This document shows, one piece after another, positions 1 through 5,794 of a DNA stretch of 6,966 nt. Every line of letters starts with the position of its first letter. The stretch's first letter is position 1. The stretch spans positions 1 through 6,966 of the forward strand of contig JABJFP010000080.1 of the NCBI GenBank assembly GCA_018662715.1. Direction: 5' to 3'. The stretch comes from Methanobacteriota archaeon. GTDB lineage: Archaea > Thermoplasmatota > Poseidoniia > Poseidoniales > Poseidoniaceae. A program made the position numbers and the translations under genes. The notes beneath the pieces were generated by a model that saw only the letters and a list, made by a program, of their open reading frames with translations, was not told the DNA's origin and searched no databases.

Positions 1-1
1 C

Positions 2-547
2 AAGGCATACATGGCTGTTTACGATGCCCAAAACCTCACCTTTCCCCTGATTGAGGCTGGTACGCCGGCTTGGGCTTTGGACGACATCGCTCGCGCCCAC
101 ATCGAAGAGCAAGGGTTTGGTGACAACTTCATTCATTCACTCGGCCATGGATTTGGAGTCTGTGTCCATGAACCGCCCCTACTCTCTGGCGGAAGCGACG
201 ACCCGCTGTTTGGACTCTCGTACAATCAGCAACCCCTTGCACCTTATGACGCCATCACCATTGAACCGGGAATCTACTTGGACGGATGGTTTGGAATACG
301 AATTGAGGACGATTTTTTGGTCAACCAGGAAGACCATGAATTCTTGACGGCCGACTTGCCTCGTGGATTGGATTGGTTCATGATTGAACCTGATGCCTAC
401 GACATCTCAATGGCGTTTAACCCTCCCGTTGATGAACGCATTGACTCAAATCAATTCTTACCGGTCCCGTTGGGACTTGTCGAAATACTCTGTTTGGTCG
501 GACTGGCAGGATTGCGCCAGGACCGGGCGGAAGAACACGATGAGTGA
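2..547 (+). CDS. M24-family metallopeptidase (Xaa-Pro dipeptidase/aminopeptidase P-like), C-terminal part
   Basis: The gene is cut by the left window edge; the frame is open from base 2 and 181 residues remain. M24 'pita-bread' enzymes are cytosolic two-metal peptidases that remove N-terminal residues or split Xaa-Pro dipeptides. Visible marks, numbered from base 2, are SLGHGFG with metal-ligand His49, VHEPP with His56 in the usual catalytic position, TIEPGIY with ligand Glu88, and RIEDD with ligand Glu102. The two Asp ligands and the N-terminal creatinase-like domain would lie off the window. About 75 residues follow RIEDD, longer than the usual short end of the family. This tail includes a hydrophobic stretch near residues 152-171, so it may be a lineage-specific extension. 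The stop is one base from the stop of the convergent zinc-ribbon gene. The M24 fold is secure, but the exact substrate (Xaa-Pro dipeptide, longer peptide or creatine-like) cannot be decided from this half. Confidence 0.88.
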   Translation, partial: KAYMAVYDAQNLTFPLIEAGTPAWALDDIARAHIEEQGFGDNFIHSLGHGFGVCVHEPPLLSGGSDDPLFGLSYNQQPLAPYDAITIEPGIYLDGWFGIRIEDDFLVNQEDHEFLTADLPRGLDWFMIEPDAYDISMAFNPPVDERIDSNQFLPVPLGLVEILCLVGLAGLRQDRAEEHDE

Positions 548-548
548 A

Positions 549-674
549 TCAGCGGCGGTGGTGGAGCGTTACGGTTCCGCAAACTCGGCACCAAACCTTG
601 GTTCCGTCCTTACGAGGTGTTGCACCGGCGATGTCAATGCTTGCTCCGCATTCGCACTTCACGATGTTGTCCAT
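549..674 (-). CDS. Small zinc-ribbon protein (41 aa)
   Basis: This is a very short gene found by reading the minus strand. The ATG at 674-672 gives 41 residues and a TGA at 551-549. Cys7 and Cys9 (KCECG) and Cys29 and Cys32 (CRVCG) form a C-x-C...C-x-x-C set. The layout resembles the common small zinc ribbon with a CxCG knuckle, a Gly-Lys turn (here DGTKVW) and a CpxCG knuckle, so one structural Zn is expected. The C-terminus is basic (LHHRR). No other ATG lies in frame before the upstream stop, which fixes this start unless a non-ATG codon is used. No Shine-Dalgarno-like sequence is visible. It starts 42 bp after the trm5 stop on the same strand and is probably co-transcribed with it. It ends one base from the peptidase stop, so it fills the gap exactly. 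Binding to nucleic acid or a ribosomal or tRNA-modification partner is a guess from size and charge. Confidence 0.72.
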   Translation of the reverse strand: MDNIVKCECGASIDIAGATPRKDGTKVWCRVCGTVTLHHRR

Positions 675-716
675 GATACGCCGAGGCGGGCGGGCTTCAT
701 GAAGTGAACGCTTGGT

Positions 717-1811
717 TCATAATGTAAAATTGCATTCAAATGCGACAAAGCACTTTGACGTAGAAAACCCTTTGATTTCAGCGAGGTCAACCACGATATC
801 TTTAGCATCATGGTCGTAAAGAAGACGTTGTAGGTTGTCTGTATCTTCGGCAAGGTGTTCACGTTCTCGAATGGCCCAACCACGAATCAAAACAGGTTCT
901 CCTCGTCGCAAGAGTGGCAGTAAATCGGGTAAGTGTTCAAGGCTATTGTGGGGTAAATTGACCAGCAGAACATCGGCTTGGCCAAGAAGAGAGGGTGTGT
1001 CGCTCCACTGGAGAGCATCGGCGCAAATGGCTTCTACCTGATTCAACGGGCCATCTGACCGCCTTGATTGCCAATATTCAATGTTCAATCGCAAAAGGTC
1101 AACGGCATCGGGATTCAAATCGCCTGCCAAGCAACCCTCGATCAAGCCAGGTTCCGCAAAAAGTAGAGGAAAGGCGGGGCCAACTCCTGCATAGGGGTCG
1201 GCGATTACGAGGGGGCGGTCAAGACGTATGCGGAGGTTCTGAACAGAAGTCAATGTCTTTTCTCGCTCGCTAGAAAGCCGTGTTGAAAAATAGGCTTTTG
1301 CAGGATCGACCCAAACAAAATGGCCGTGTTCACGTACTCTTGTCCGAGTATGCTCTGTCCCATCACGAGTTTTAATGATGTCCAAATCACGAACGCGGAA
1401 ATCTCCCTTTACTCCTTCATCCGCGCATATGACTCGGATGTTCGGCAACTGCTCCAACATGGCCTCAGCAATGCTTTCTCCATAAACTGCCGCTGCCCCC
1501 TCAAGTTTGACAATAAGGACATCGCCTTGTATTTCATAGGCCGATGGCCATGTTTCCGGAGGGAGTTCTTGCAGGGCTTCCGGTAAGCGTTCAGTCCAAT
1601 GGACGGGGCCCTTGCCCTTTCCTTCGGACTCAATGTGTACATGTCCCTTCCAACATGCGTCTGTCTCATCGGGTGCATTTTCCATAAGGGGAATTCCTCT
1701 GAAGCCTCCATCCAAGCGAACAACTCCCGAGGTAGTAACCAGCCAGTGAGACGAGCGGCATAAGGCCAGCCAATCTTGAGTTTCCGCACTCGGCACTCTC
1801 AAATGACGCAT
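717..1811 (-). CDS. trm5: tRNA (guanine(37)-N1)-methyltransferase, Trm5/Taw22-like
   Basis: This 364-residue protein is a class I SAM-dependent methyltransferase. Trm5 transfers a methyl group to N1 of G37, next to the anticodon; in archaea this prevents +1 frameshifting and, in tRNA-Phe, starts wyosine synthesis. Residues 1-50 (LRVPSAE...GIPL) fit the small N-terminal D1 domain that contacts the tRNA elbow. The family block EHGHFVWVDPAKAYFSTRLS lies at 161-180, followed by SER. The SAM motif DPYAGVGP is at 205-212, the acidic ribose contact is GDLNP with Asp231, and NLP at 285-287 is the Trm5-type motif IV that helps to separate it from the related Taw2/Tyw2 aminocarboxypropyl transferase. 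The length is close to the archaeal norm. The start at 1811 keeps the D1 domain intact; no good ribosome-binding site precedes it, so a leaderless transcript is possible. The zinc-ribbon gene follows downstream. A Taw22 with extra imG-14 methylation, or another Trm5 subtype, cannot be excluded. Confidence 0.9.
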   Translation of the reverse strand: MRHLRVPSAETQDWLALCRSSHWLVTTSGVVRLDGGFRGIPLMENAPDETDACWKGHVHIESEGKGKGPVHWTERLPEALQELPPETWPSAYEIQGDVLIVKLEGAAAVYGESIAEAMLEQLPNIRVICADEGVKGDFRVRDLDIIKTRDGTEHTRTRVREHGHFVWVDPAKAYFSTRLSSEREKTLTSVQNLRIRLDRPLVIADPYAGVGPAFPLLFAEPGLIEGCLAGDLNPDAVDLLRLNIEYWQSRRSDGPLNQVEAICADALQWSDTPSLLGQADVLLVNLPHNSLEHLPDLLPLLRRGEPVLIRGWAIREREHLAEDTDNLQRLLYDHDAKDIVVDLAEIKGFSTSKCFVAFECNFTL

Positions 1812-1848
1812 GGCCTTCGCTCAAGCCAAGCGAACGGGAGGTTTGAGC
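1812..1848. promoter_or_regulatory. Compact divergent start region between trm5 and dph5
   Basis: Only 37 bp separate the trm5 start codon (minus strand) from the preferred dph5 start codon (plus strand). It contains the dph5 ribosome-binding site. I see no convincing TATA box inside it, so core promoter elements for each gene would have to reach into the coding region of the other. The promoter role is inferred from gene order only. Confidence 0.4.
1836..1841 (+). promoter_or_regulatory. Shine-Dalgarno site of dph5 (GGGAGG)
   Basis: GGGAGG lies 7 bases before the ATG at 1849. This is a good match to the archaeal anti-Shine-Dalgarno sequence at normal spacing. It decides the start at 1849 over the in-frame ATG at 1810, which would overlap the trm5 start codon, has no such site, and would add 13 residues before an N-terminus that is already longer than usual. 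Confidence 0.7.
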
Positions 1849-2739
1849 ATGGCGGAGGGTTCCACAACAGTACAAAACCTTCCGTTGACCGGTCTTCTGC
1901 TGGTTGGAATGGGGCCGGGAAGCGTTGGAGCCATGACCATTGAGGCCGTGGAAGCAGCCGCTGCGGCGACGCATCGCAGATACGAAGCCTACACTGCTTT
2001 GTGGCCGGATGATGAACTCAATCTTCTCGAACAAACCATTGGTCCCATTCAGCGGGTTATGCGGCCTGAAGTTGAACAACCTGAGGATTTGTTTGCACTT
2101 GCCTCCACTTCACTCGTCGCACTCTTGGTTGTTGGAGACCCTCTACAAGCCACCACGCATGTTGACTTGCAACTTCAAGCAGCTGAAGCGGGCATTGAAT
2201 GCCGTGTCTTCCACGGCATCTCAATTACCACACTTGTCACGGGTGCAATTGGCCTTTCTAACTACCGATTTGGCCGCCAAACAACACTCACTTACCCCTA
2301 CGGGGGGTGGGTTGCAACTTCACCCCTGGAAACCATCATCGTCAACCGATACACGGGTCTGCACACACTTGCCCTCCTCGACTTAGACCCCACCGGTTTG
2401 GGTACAGGTGACCAACGCCCCATGATGCCCGATGATGCGGTAGCATCGATTGAACTCATGCGTTTGAAAATTGAAGAGGGGTTGGCCGAACGTGAGTTTT
2501 CCCATGACAAGGCATCAGACCTGCTTACAAAGGCTGCTTTGCAATCATTCGTAGAAGAAGATGTGTCGCAAATGCGTGTCGTGTTATGTTCTGATATGGG
2601 CACTGAGGACCAGCGGATTGTATCAACCACTGTTGGAGGGTTGAGCAACCAAACTGGCGGCCGTCTAAATTGTATAATTTTCCCTGCAACGACGGGTGAA
2701 GTTGAAGAGAAAGCGTTGGTTCGTTGGGAACAGGAGTAA
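1849..2739 (+). CDS. dph5: Diphthine synthase (diphthamide biosynthesis methyltransferase)
   Basis: The enzyme uses S-adenosylmethionine to methylate the 3-amino-3-carboxypropyl group on a conserved histidine of translation elongation factor 2, the second step of diphthamide synthesis in archaea and eukaryotes. The 296-residue protein shows the family marks in order: the SAM-binding loop LLVGMGPGS at 17-25, YEAYT at 45-49, VVGDP at 94-98 followed by ATTHVDL at 101-107, and GLHTLALLDL at 170-179. Near the C-terminus are SDMGTEDQRIV (248-258) and IIFPATTGEVEEKAL (276-290), as in archaeal DphB. It is somewhat longer than the usual 250-270 residues, with about 15 extra at the N-terminus and some in the region around 210-240. 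The start at 1849 is chosen for its Shine-Dalgarno site. It is divergent from trm5, and the symporter gene begins 8 bp after its stop, so the two are likely in one operon. The call is firm because related tetrapyrrole methylases lack YEAYT and ATTHVDL. Confidence 0.95.
   Translation: MAEGSTTVQNLPLTGLLLVGMGPGSVGAMTIEAVEAAAAATHRRYEAYTALWPDDELNLLEQTIGPIQRVMRPEVEQPEDLFALASTSLVALLVVGDPLQATTHVDLQLQAAEAGIECRVFHGISITTLVTGAIGLSNYRFGRQTTLTYPYGGWVATSPLETIIVNRYTGLHTLALLDLDPTGLGTGDQRPMMPDDAVASIELMRLKIEEGLAEREFSHDKASDLLTKAALQSFVEEDVSQMRVVLCSDMGTEDQRIVSTTVGGLSNQTGGRLNCIIFPATTGEVEEKALVRWEQE
2732..2737 (+). promoter_or_regulatory. Shine-Dalgarno site of the symporter gene (AGGAGT)
   Basis: AGGAGT overlaps the dph5 stop codon and ends 10 bases before the ATG at 2748. 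Its position supports 2748 as the start, and coupled translation from dph5, rather than the in-frame TTG at 2724 inside the dph5 coding region. Confidence 0.6.
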
Positions 2740-2747
2740 AGAAAACC

Positions 2748-4853
2748 ATGTCTGATAGTGTACTTTTACTGCTCTCCTTTTTACTCTTCATGATCTTTTT
2801 CGCAGGTGTTGGCCTTGCGTCAATGCGTGTAAAAGAAGATACTACGGACGATTACCTCGTCGCCGGCCGGGGAATGCATCCAGCACTTGCAGCGCTTTCT
2901 GCTGTAAGCACGTGGAACTCCGGCTACATGTTCATTGGATTCATTGGTTTTATCATTCTCCAAGGGTATTCAGCAATCTGGATCGCCGCAGTTTCCACCA
3001 TCGGTCAACTCGTAGCATGGATTTGGCTCTACAAATACATTCAGAAAGAAGGTGAAACGCGTGGGATTCGGTCGCTCTCATCCCTTGTTTCAAGCACCAC
3101 AGGATCGCCCGAAGCGAAACTTGCTGGAGTGCTTTCCGTGATCTTCCTATCAATTTACGCCGCTGCTCAACTTACTGCTGGAGGCGTCGCCCTTGAGACC
3201 ATGCTCAACTGGTCCCCAACCATTGGGATCCTCATTGGTTTCGTTCTTGTTGTCGCTTACTGCTATGCGGGGGGAATTCGGGCTTCAATTTGGACCGATG
3301 CGGCTCAGTCTTGCGTGATGATTGTCGGTTCGACCATTCTTTGTCTGGTTGCACTCAAGGCAACAGGTGGATTCTCAGGTCTCAACGACCAGTTGTATGC
3401 CATTGACCCCGCCATGACCAATCTTTTCCCATCCGGCCTCAAGTTTGGCGCAACCCTATGGATTGCAGCCTTCTTCTTGGGAGGACTTGGAGTTGCTGGA
3501 CAGCCTCAAGTGGTGTCTCGCGTGATGACTCTCAAAGACGATAAAGCACGAAAAGAAGCGATGGTTTGGTTCTTCGTTTGGCAGACACCGTTCATTATTT
3601 TGATGTTCCTAATCGGATTGTCATGCCGTGTTCTGTTGCCTGAACTCGGCACCTCTGGGGCGGAAACGGGACTTCCACTCCTTGCCATGGAGAAGTTGAG
3701 CCCGTTCCTGGGAGGACTCATTTTAGCCTCAATTTTTGCCGCTACCATGTCAACTGCAGACAGTCAGGTTCTTGCTTGCACTGCGGCCATTACCGATGAT
3801 ATTCGACCCGAATGGAGTCAGGACCACAAGACTACAAAGCAGGTCACGCTTGCAGTTGCTGTATTCGCTACGATGATTTCGCTTGTTGGACAACAGTTTC
3901 CCGGATTTGGAGATTCAGTGTTCAAACTCGTTGTTCTTGCCGTCTATGGATTGGGTGGAATCTTTGTCCCGCTCATTTTGGTGCGTATGATGGGTTATGA
4001 GCCCGACACCTTCCATTCCAGCACAATGATGATGTCAGCCATGAGTGCAGTAGTTGTTTGGACCATTCTTGGGTTCGGTGATGCTGATGGAATATTCCCC
4101 TCTGTCCCAGGCATGGGTGCTGCATTTGCTGCTCACTTCATCATGTGCGCTGCACGCGACTCATCTGTGAGCAATCCCTTCGGCCGATACGCCGTCCCCA
4201 GTCAAAATGGCCTCATTATCGGGGGAGTTGTTGTCTTGCTCCTCACGGCTACCGTTGAAGCAAGTTACATGAAGCTCGGCCCAAGTTCCTCTTCATCCGC
4301 TGGAAATGTTGTGGACGATTACCAAGTCAACGGAGAACTTTCCTATGTGCTCCTTGATTCATCCTCAGAATACGTTGCAGATGGCACACCGTGGAGCGAA
4401 ACGTACACTACTGACGCTATCGATGATGCCGACGAACTCAATATTGTTGGCCTCCGAGTGAGCCTCTCTTATGGAGAGGACGAGGTCGCTCAAGATGGAA
4501 TCTGCCAATCACAAACCGCAGCAGATACCATCTCTGGAACGGCCTCCCACCTTGAATTTTCCACAAGTGCAGAAGGGCAGAATAACGGAGGTAATGGCGA
4601 CCATAACGCAACCGTTGAATGGTACAACTCTTCCATGGTGGGTGCAATCGTTTCTGGGTTGACAATGAATGAAATCAAGGAACAAATTGATTCTATGGGC
4701 GCGGGACTTGGCGACCATAGCGTGGAAATATCAGTTGCAGCACAAGGAGACTCCTGCCTCTTTGGTGGAGAAAATGAGGATAATGGTGAAGAAGTATCTT
4801 ACACGATTGAACTCATTGTGTTTGATTATACTATTGAATCTGTCACAGCGTGA
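2748..4853 (+). CDS. Sodium/solute symporter (SSS family, PutP-like) with extracellular C-terminal domain
   Basis: This 701-residue membrane protein belongs to the LeuT-fold solute:sodium symporters, which use a cation gradient to import amino acids, sugars, pantothenate and similar solutes. Marks include DDYLVAGRGM (34-43), the first core helix ALSAVSTWNSGYMFIGF (49-65), YAGGIRASIWTDAAQS (173-188), AGQPQVVSRVM (250-260) and AATMSTADSQ (331-340). Ser335/Thr336 match the Na2-site Ser/Thr pair of PutP. I count about 14 hydrophobic segments, the last at about 487-505, which puts both ends outside as in vSGLT. From about 512 a Ser-rich linker leads to a polar, acidic domain of about 180 residues with two cysteines (586 and 670, possible disulfide) and two N-glycosylation sequons (NAT at 620, NSS at 627). 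The usual family length is about 500, so this domain is an addition. PutP Asp55 is replaced by Trp56. The substrate is not predictable. Confidence 0.9.
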   Translation: MSDSVLLLLSFLLFMIFFAGVGLASMRVKEDTTDDYLVAGRGMHPALAALSAVSTWNSGYMFIGFIGFIILQGYSAIWIAAVSTIGQLVAWIWLYKYIQKEGETRGIRSLSSLVSSTTGSPEAKLAGVLSVIFLSIYAAAQLTAGGVALETMLNWSPTIGILIGFVLVVAYCYAGGIRASIWTDAAQSCVMIVGSTILCLVALKATGGFSGLNDQLYAIDPAMTNLFPSGLKFGATLWIAAFFLGGLGVAGQPQVVSRVMTLKDDKARKEAMVWFFVWQTPFIILMFLIGLSCRVLLPELGTSGAETGLPLLAMEKLSPFLGGLILASIFAATMSTADSQVLACTAAITDDIRPEWSQDHKTTKQVTLAVAVFATMISLVGQQFPGFGDSVFKLVVLAVYGLGGIFVPLILVRMMGYEPDTFHSSTMMMSAMSAVVVWTILGFGDADGIFPSVPGMGAAFAAHFIMCAARDSSVSNPFGRYAVPSQNGLIIGGVVVLLLTATVEASYMKLGPSSSSSAGNVVDDYQVNGELSYVLLDSSSEYVADGTPWSETYTTDAIDDADELNIVGLRVSLSYGEDEVAQDGICQSQTAADTISGTASHLEFSTSAEGQNNGGNGDHNATVEWYNSSMVGAIVSGLTMNEIKEQIDSMGAGLGDHSVEISVAAQGDSCLFGGENEDNGEEVSYTIELIVFDYTIESVTA

Positions 4854-5694
4854 ATTGCTGGCCTTGCTGAGCAACACCCCAGCCCATGGATCGGACCTTT
4901 GCTGAGGCTTCACTGCCTTCATCATGAAGCGGGTTTGTGTGGTTCAAATGAATGAAGAAGAGTTCGGGGTCGCCGTCTCTGCGGGCTCCAAGGCGGTCCA
5001 ATGTTTCACTCACTGGAGGATGAGGGACGTTGTTTTGTCGTAGCGCAGGAAGTTCGTCCATGTCCCAAAAAGTGCCGTCAATTAAGGCAATGTCGACCTT
5101 AAGCAAATTCAGCCACTGGCGGATTGACGTGCATTGGTGCCGCTCTAGTGTACTGTTCCAATCATCATGGTCGGGCAAATAGAGGAGAGAATGGTTTGGT
5201 CCCCGAACAACGAATGCGTGCATGTCAGAGAGTTCCGCTCGGTGCGGAACATGGACCGGTTCAACAATCAATCCCTCCGAGAGCATAATGCGGTCATCGT
5301 GCATGAACACATGTTCTGAGAAGACGCCCTGGGCAAGCATGAGAGCCCATTGTGGCGTTTCTTCCATTAAGTGGAACATTGAGGAAGATACGTGGAGGTT
5401 CAATCCCTGAGCATTCATAGTCTCCTTTCCAAGAAGTCCCAATCCGTCAACATGGCCAAAATGAGCATGGGTCAAAAAAATGGATGAGAGTGGAGGGTGG
5501 TTCCAAATGGACAGTTGGCCGGCTAGATGGCGGGTTGTGTCAATGAGGTGGCCGTTACCTTCTTTGTCAACTAAACCTAAACTGACCGGGTAACGATGGG
5601 CGCTCAAAGGCAGGCTATTGCAGCATTGTTGCTGACATCCCGCTTGAGGAAGTCCGCCATCTTGGGCGGTGCCAAGAAGGGTTGCTGTCACCAT
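4843..5694 (-). CDS. PqqB-like metallo-beta-lactamase-fold hydrolase
   Basis: This 283-residue soluble protein of the metallo-beta-lactamase superfamily belongs to the branch often labelled coenzyme PQQ synthesis protein B-like. Marks are the opening LLGTAQDGGLPQAGC (6-20) with a cysteine cluster Cys20, Cys24, Cys25; the metal motif LTHAHFGHVDG (74-84) with His76, His78 and His81; VPHRAELSD (149-157); YLPDHDDW (172-179); DIALIDGTFWD (201-211); HPPVSETL (225-232); and IHLNHTNPL (248-256). The usual HxHxDH is HxHxGH here, so the second-metal Asp is absent, as I recall for this subfamily. No other PQQ gene is in view, so PQQ synthesis should not be assumed. The start is set at Met 5694 because TLLGTAQDGG is where the family begins. 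A longer reading to 5862 would add 56 unfamiliar residues and overlap the divergent gene. No Shine-Dalgarno site is visible. Its 3' end overlaps the symporter gene by 11 bp. The substrate is unknown. Confidence 0.87.
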   Translation of the reverse strand: MVTATLLGTAQDGGLPQAGCQQQCCNSLPLSAHRYPVSLGLVDKEGNGHLIDTTRHLAGQLSIWNHPPLSSIFLTHAHFGHVDGLGLLGKETMNAQGLNLHVSSSMFHLMEETPQWALMLAQGVFSEHVFMHDDRIMLSEGLIVEPVHVPHRAELSDMHAFVVRGPNHSLLYLPDHDDWNSTLERHQCTSIRQWLNLLKVDIALIDGTFWDMDELPALRQNNVPHPPVSETLDRLGARRDGDPELFFIHLNHTNPLHDEGSEASAKVRSMGWGVAQQGQQFTL

Positions 5695-5701
5695 GGGTAA
5701 G

Positions 5702-5713
5702 GGTACATGTACC
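5702..5713. repeat. Perfect 12-bp palindrome GGTACATGTACC, possible operator
   Basis: GGTACATGTACC equals its own reverse complement and sits 7 bases upstream of the start codon of the PqqB-like gene, in the divergent intergenic region. In that place a bound dimeric regulator would block transcription or translation initiation. One or two such 12-mers are expected by chance in 7 kb, so only the location makes it notable. Confidence 0.35.
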
Positions 5714-5785
5714 ACATGATAGTGCTTTTCAAAGAGAGCGCCATCAAGAGAAGGCCTCAAACACTCAAGCCTTACCGGTACGCAT

Positions 5786-5790
5786 GGGAG
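5786..5790 (+). promoter_or_regulatory. Probable ribosome-binding site of the terminal gene (GGGAG)
   Basis: GGGAG lies 4 bases before the ATG at 5795. The spacing is a little short but acceptable. It favours this start over the in-frame ATGs at 5843 and 5849, which have no purine-rich G motif before them. Confidence 0.5.
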
Positions 5791-5794
5791 CATT

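Larger units (their letters stand above)
5695..5794. promoter_or_regulatory. Divergent intergenic region between the PqqB-like gene and the terminal gene
   Basis: This 100-bp stretch is the largest non-coding gap in the window and should hold promoters for both flanking genes. It contains a perfect palindrome next to the minus-strand gene. It also has an A/T-rich run on the minus strand, TTTGAAAA (5733-5726), 31 bases before that gene's ATG, which could be a weak TATA-like element for a short-leader transcript. A second shorter palindrome, TACCGGTA, lies at 5773-5780. No strong consensus TATA box is seen; the assignments are inference from position. Confidence 0.45.

Noticed and set aside
540..707. 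Plus-strand frame of 55 codons beginning with an ATG that overlaps the peptidase stop
   Set aside because: Its product has no recognisable pattern, while the opposite strand over the same bases gives a clean four-Cys zinc ribbon.
1320..1586. Plus-strand frame of 88 codons opposite trm5
   Set aside because: It lies entirely within the conserved trm5 coding region and has no recognisable motif or ribosome-binding site.
1810..1848. Longer dph5 start at 1810
   Set aside because: It has no ribosome-binding site and overlaps the trm5 start codon; the ATG at 1849 has GGGAGG at 7 bases, and the family N-terminus is already reached.
2724..2747. TTG start adding eight residues to the symporter
   Set aside because: It lies inside the dph5 coding region; the ATG at 2748 is preceded by AGGAGT, and the extra residues add nothing family-like.
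2..4853. A proline-use cluster formed by the Xaa-Pro peptidase-like gene and the PutP-like symporter
   Set aside because: The two genes are separated by translation-modification genes, the peptidase substrate is unproven, and the symporter lacks the PutP Asp55, so proline specificity is not supported.
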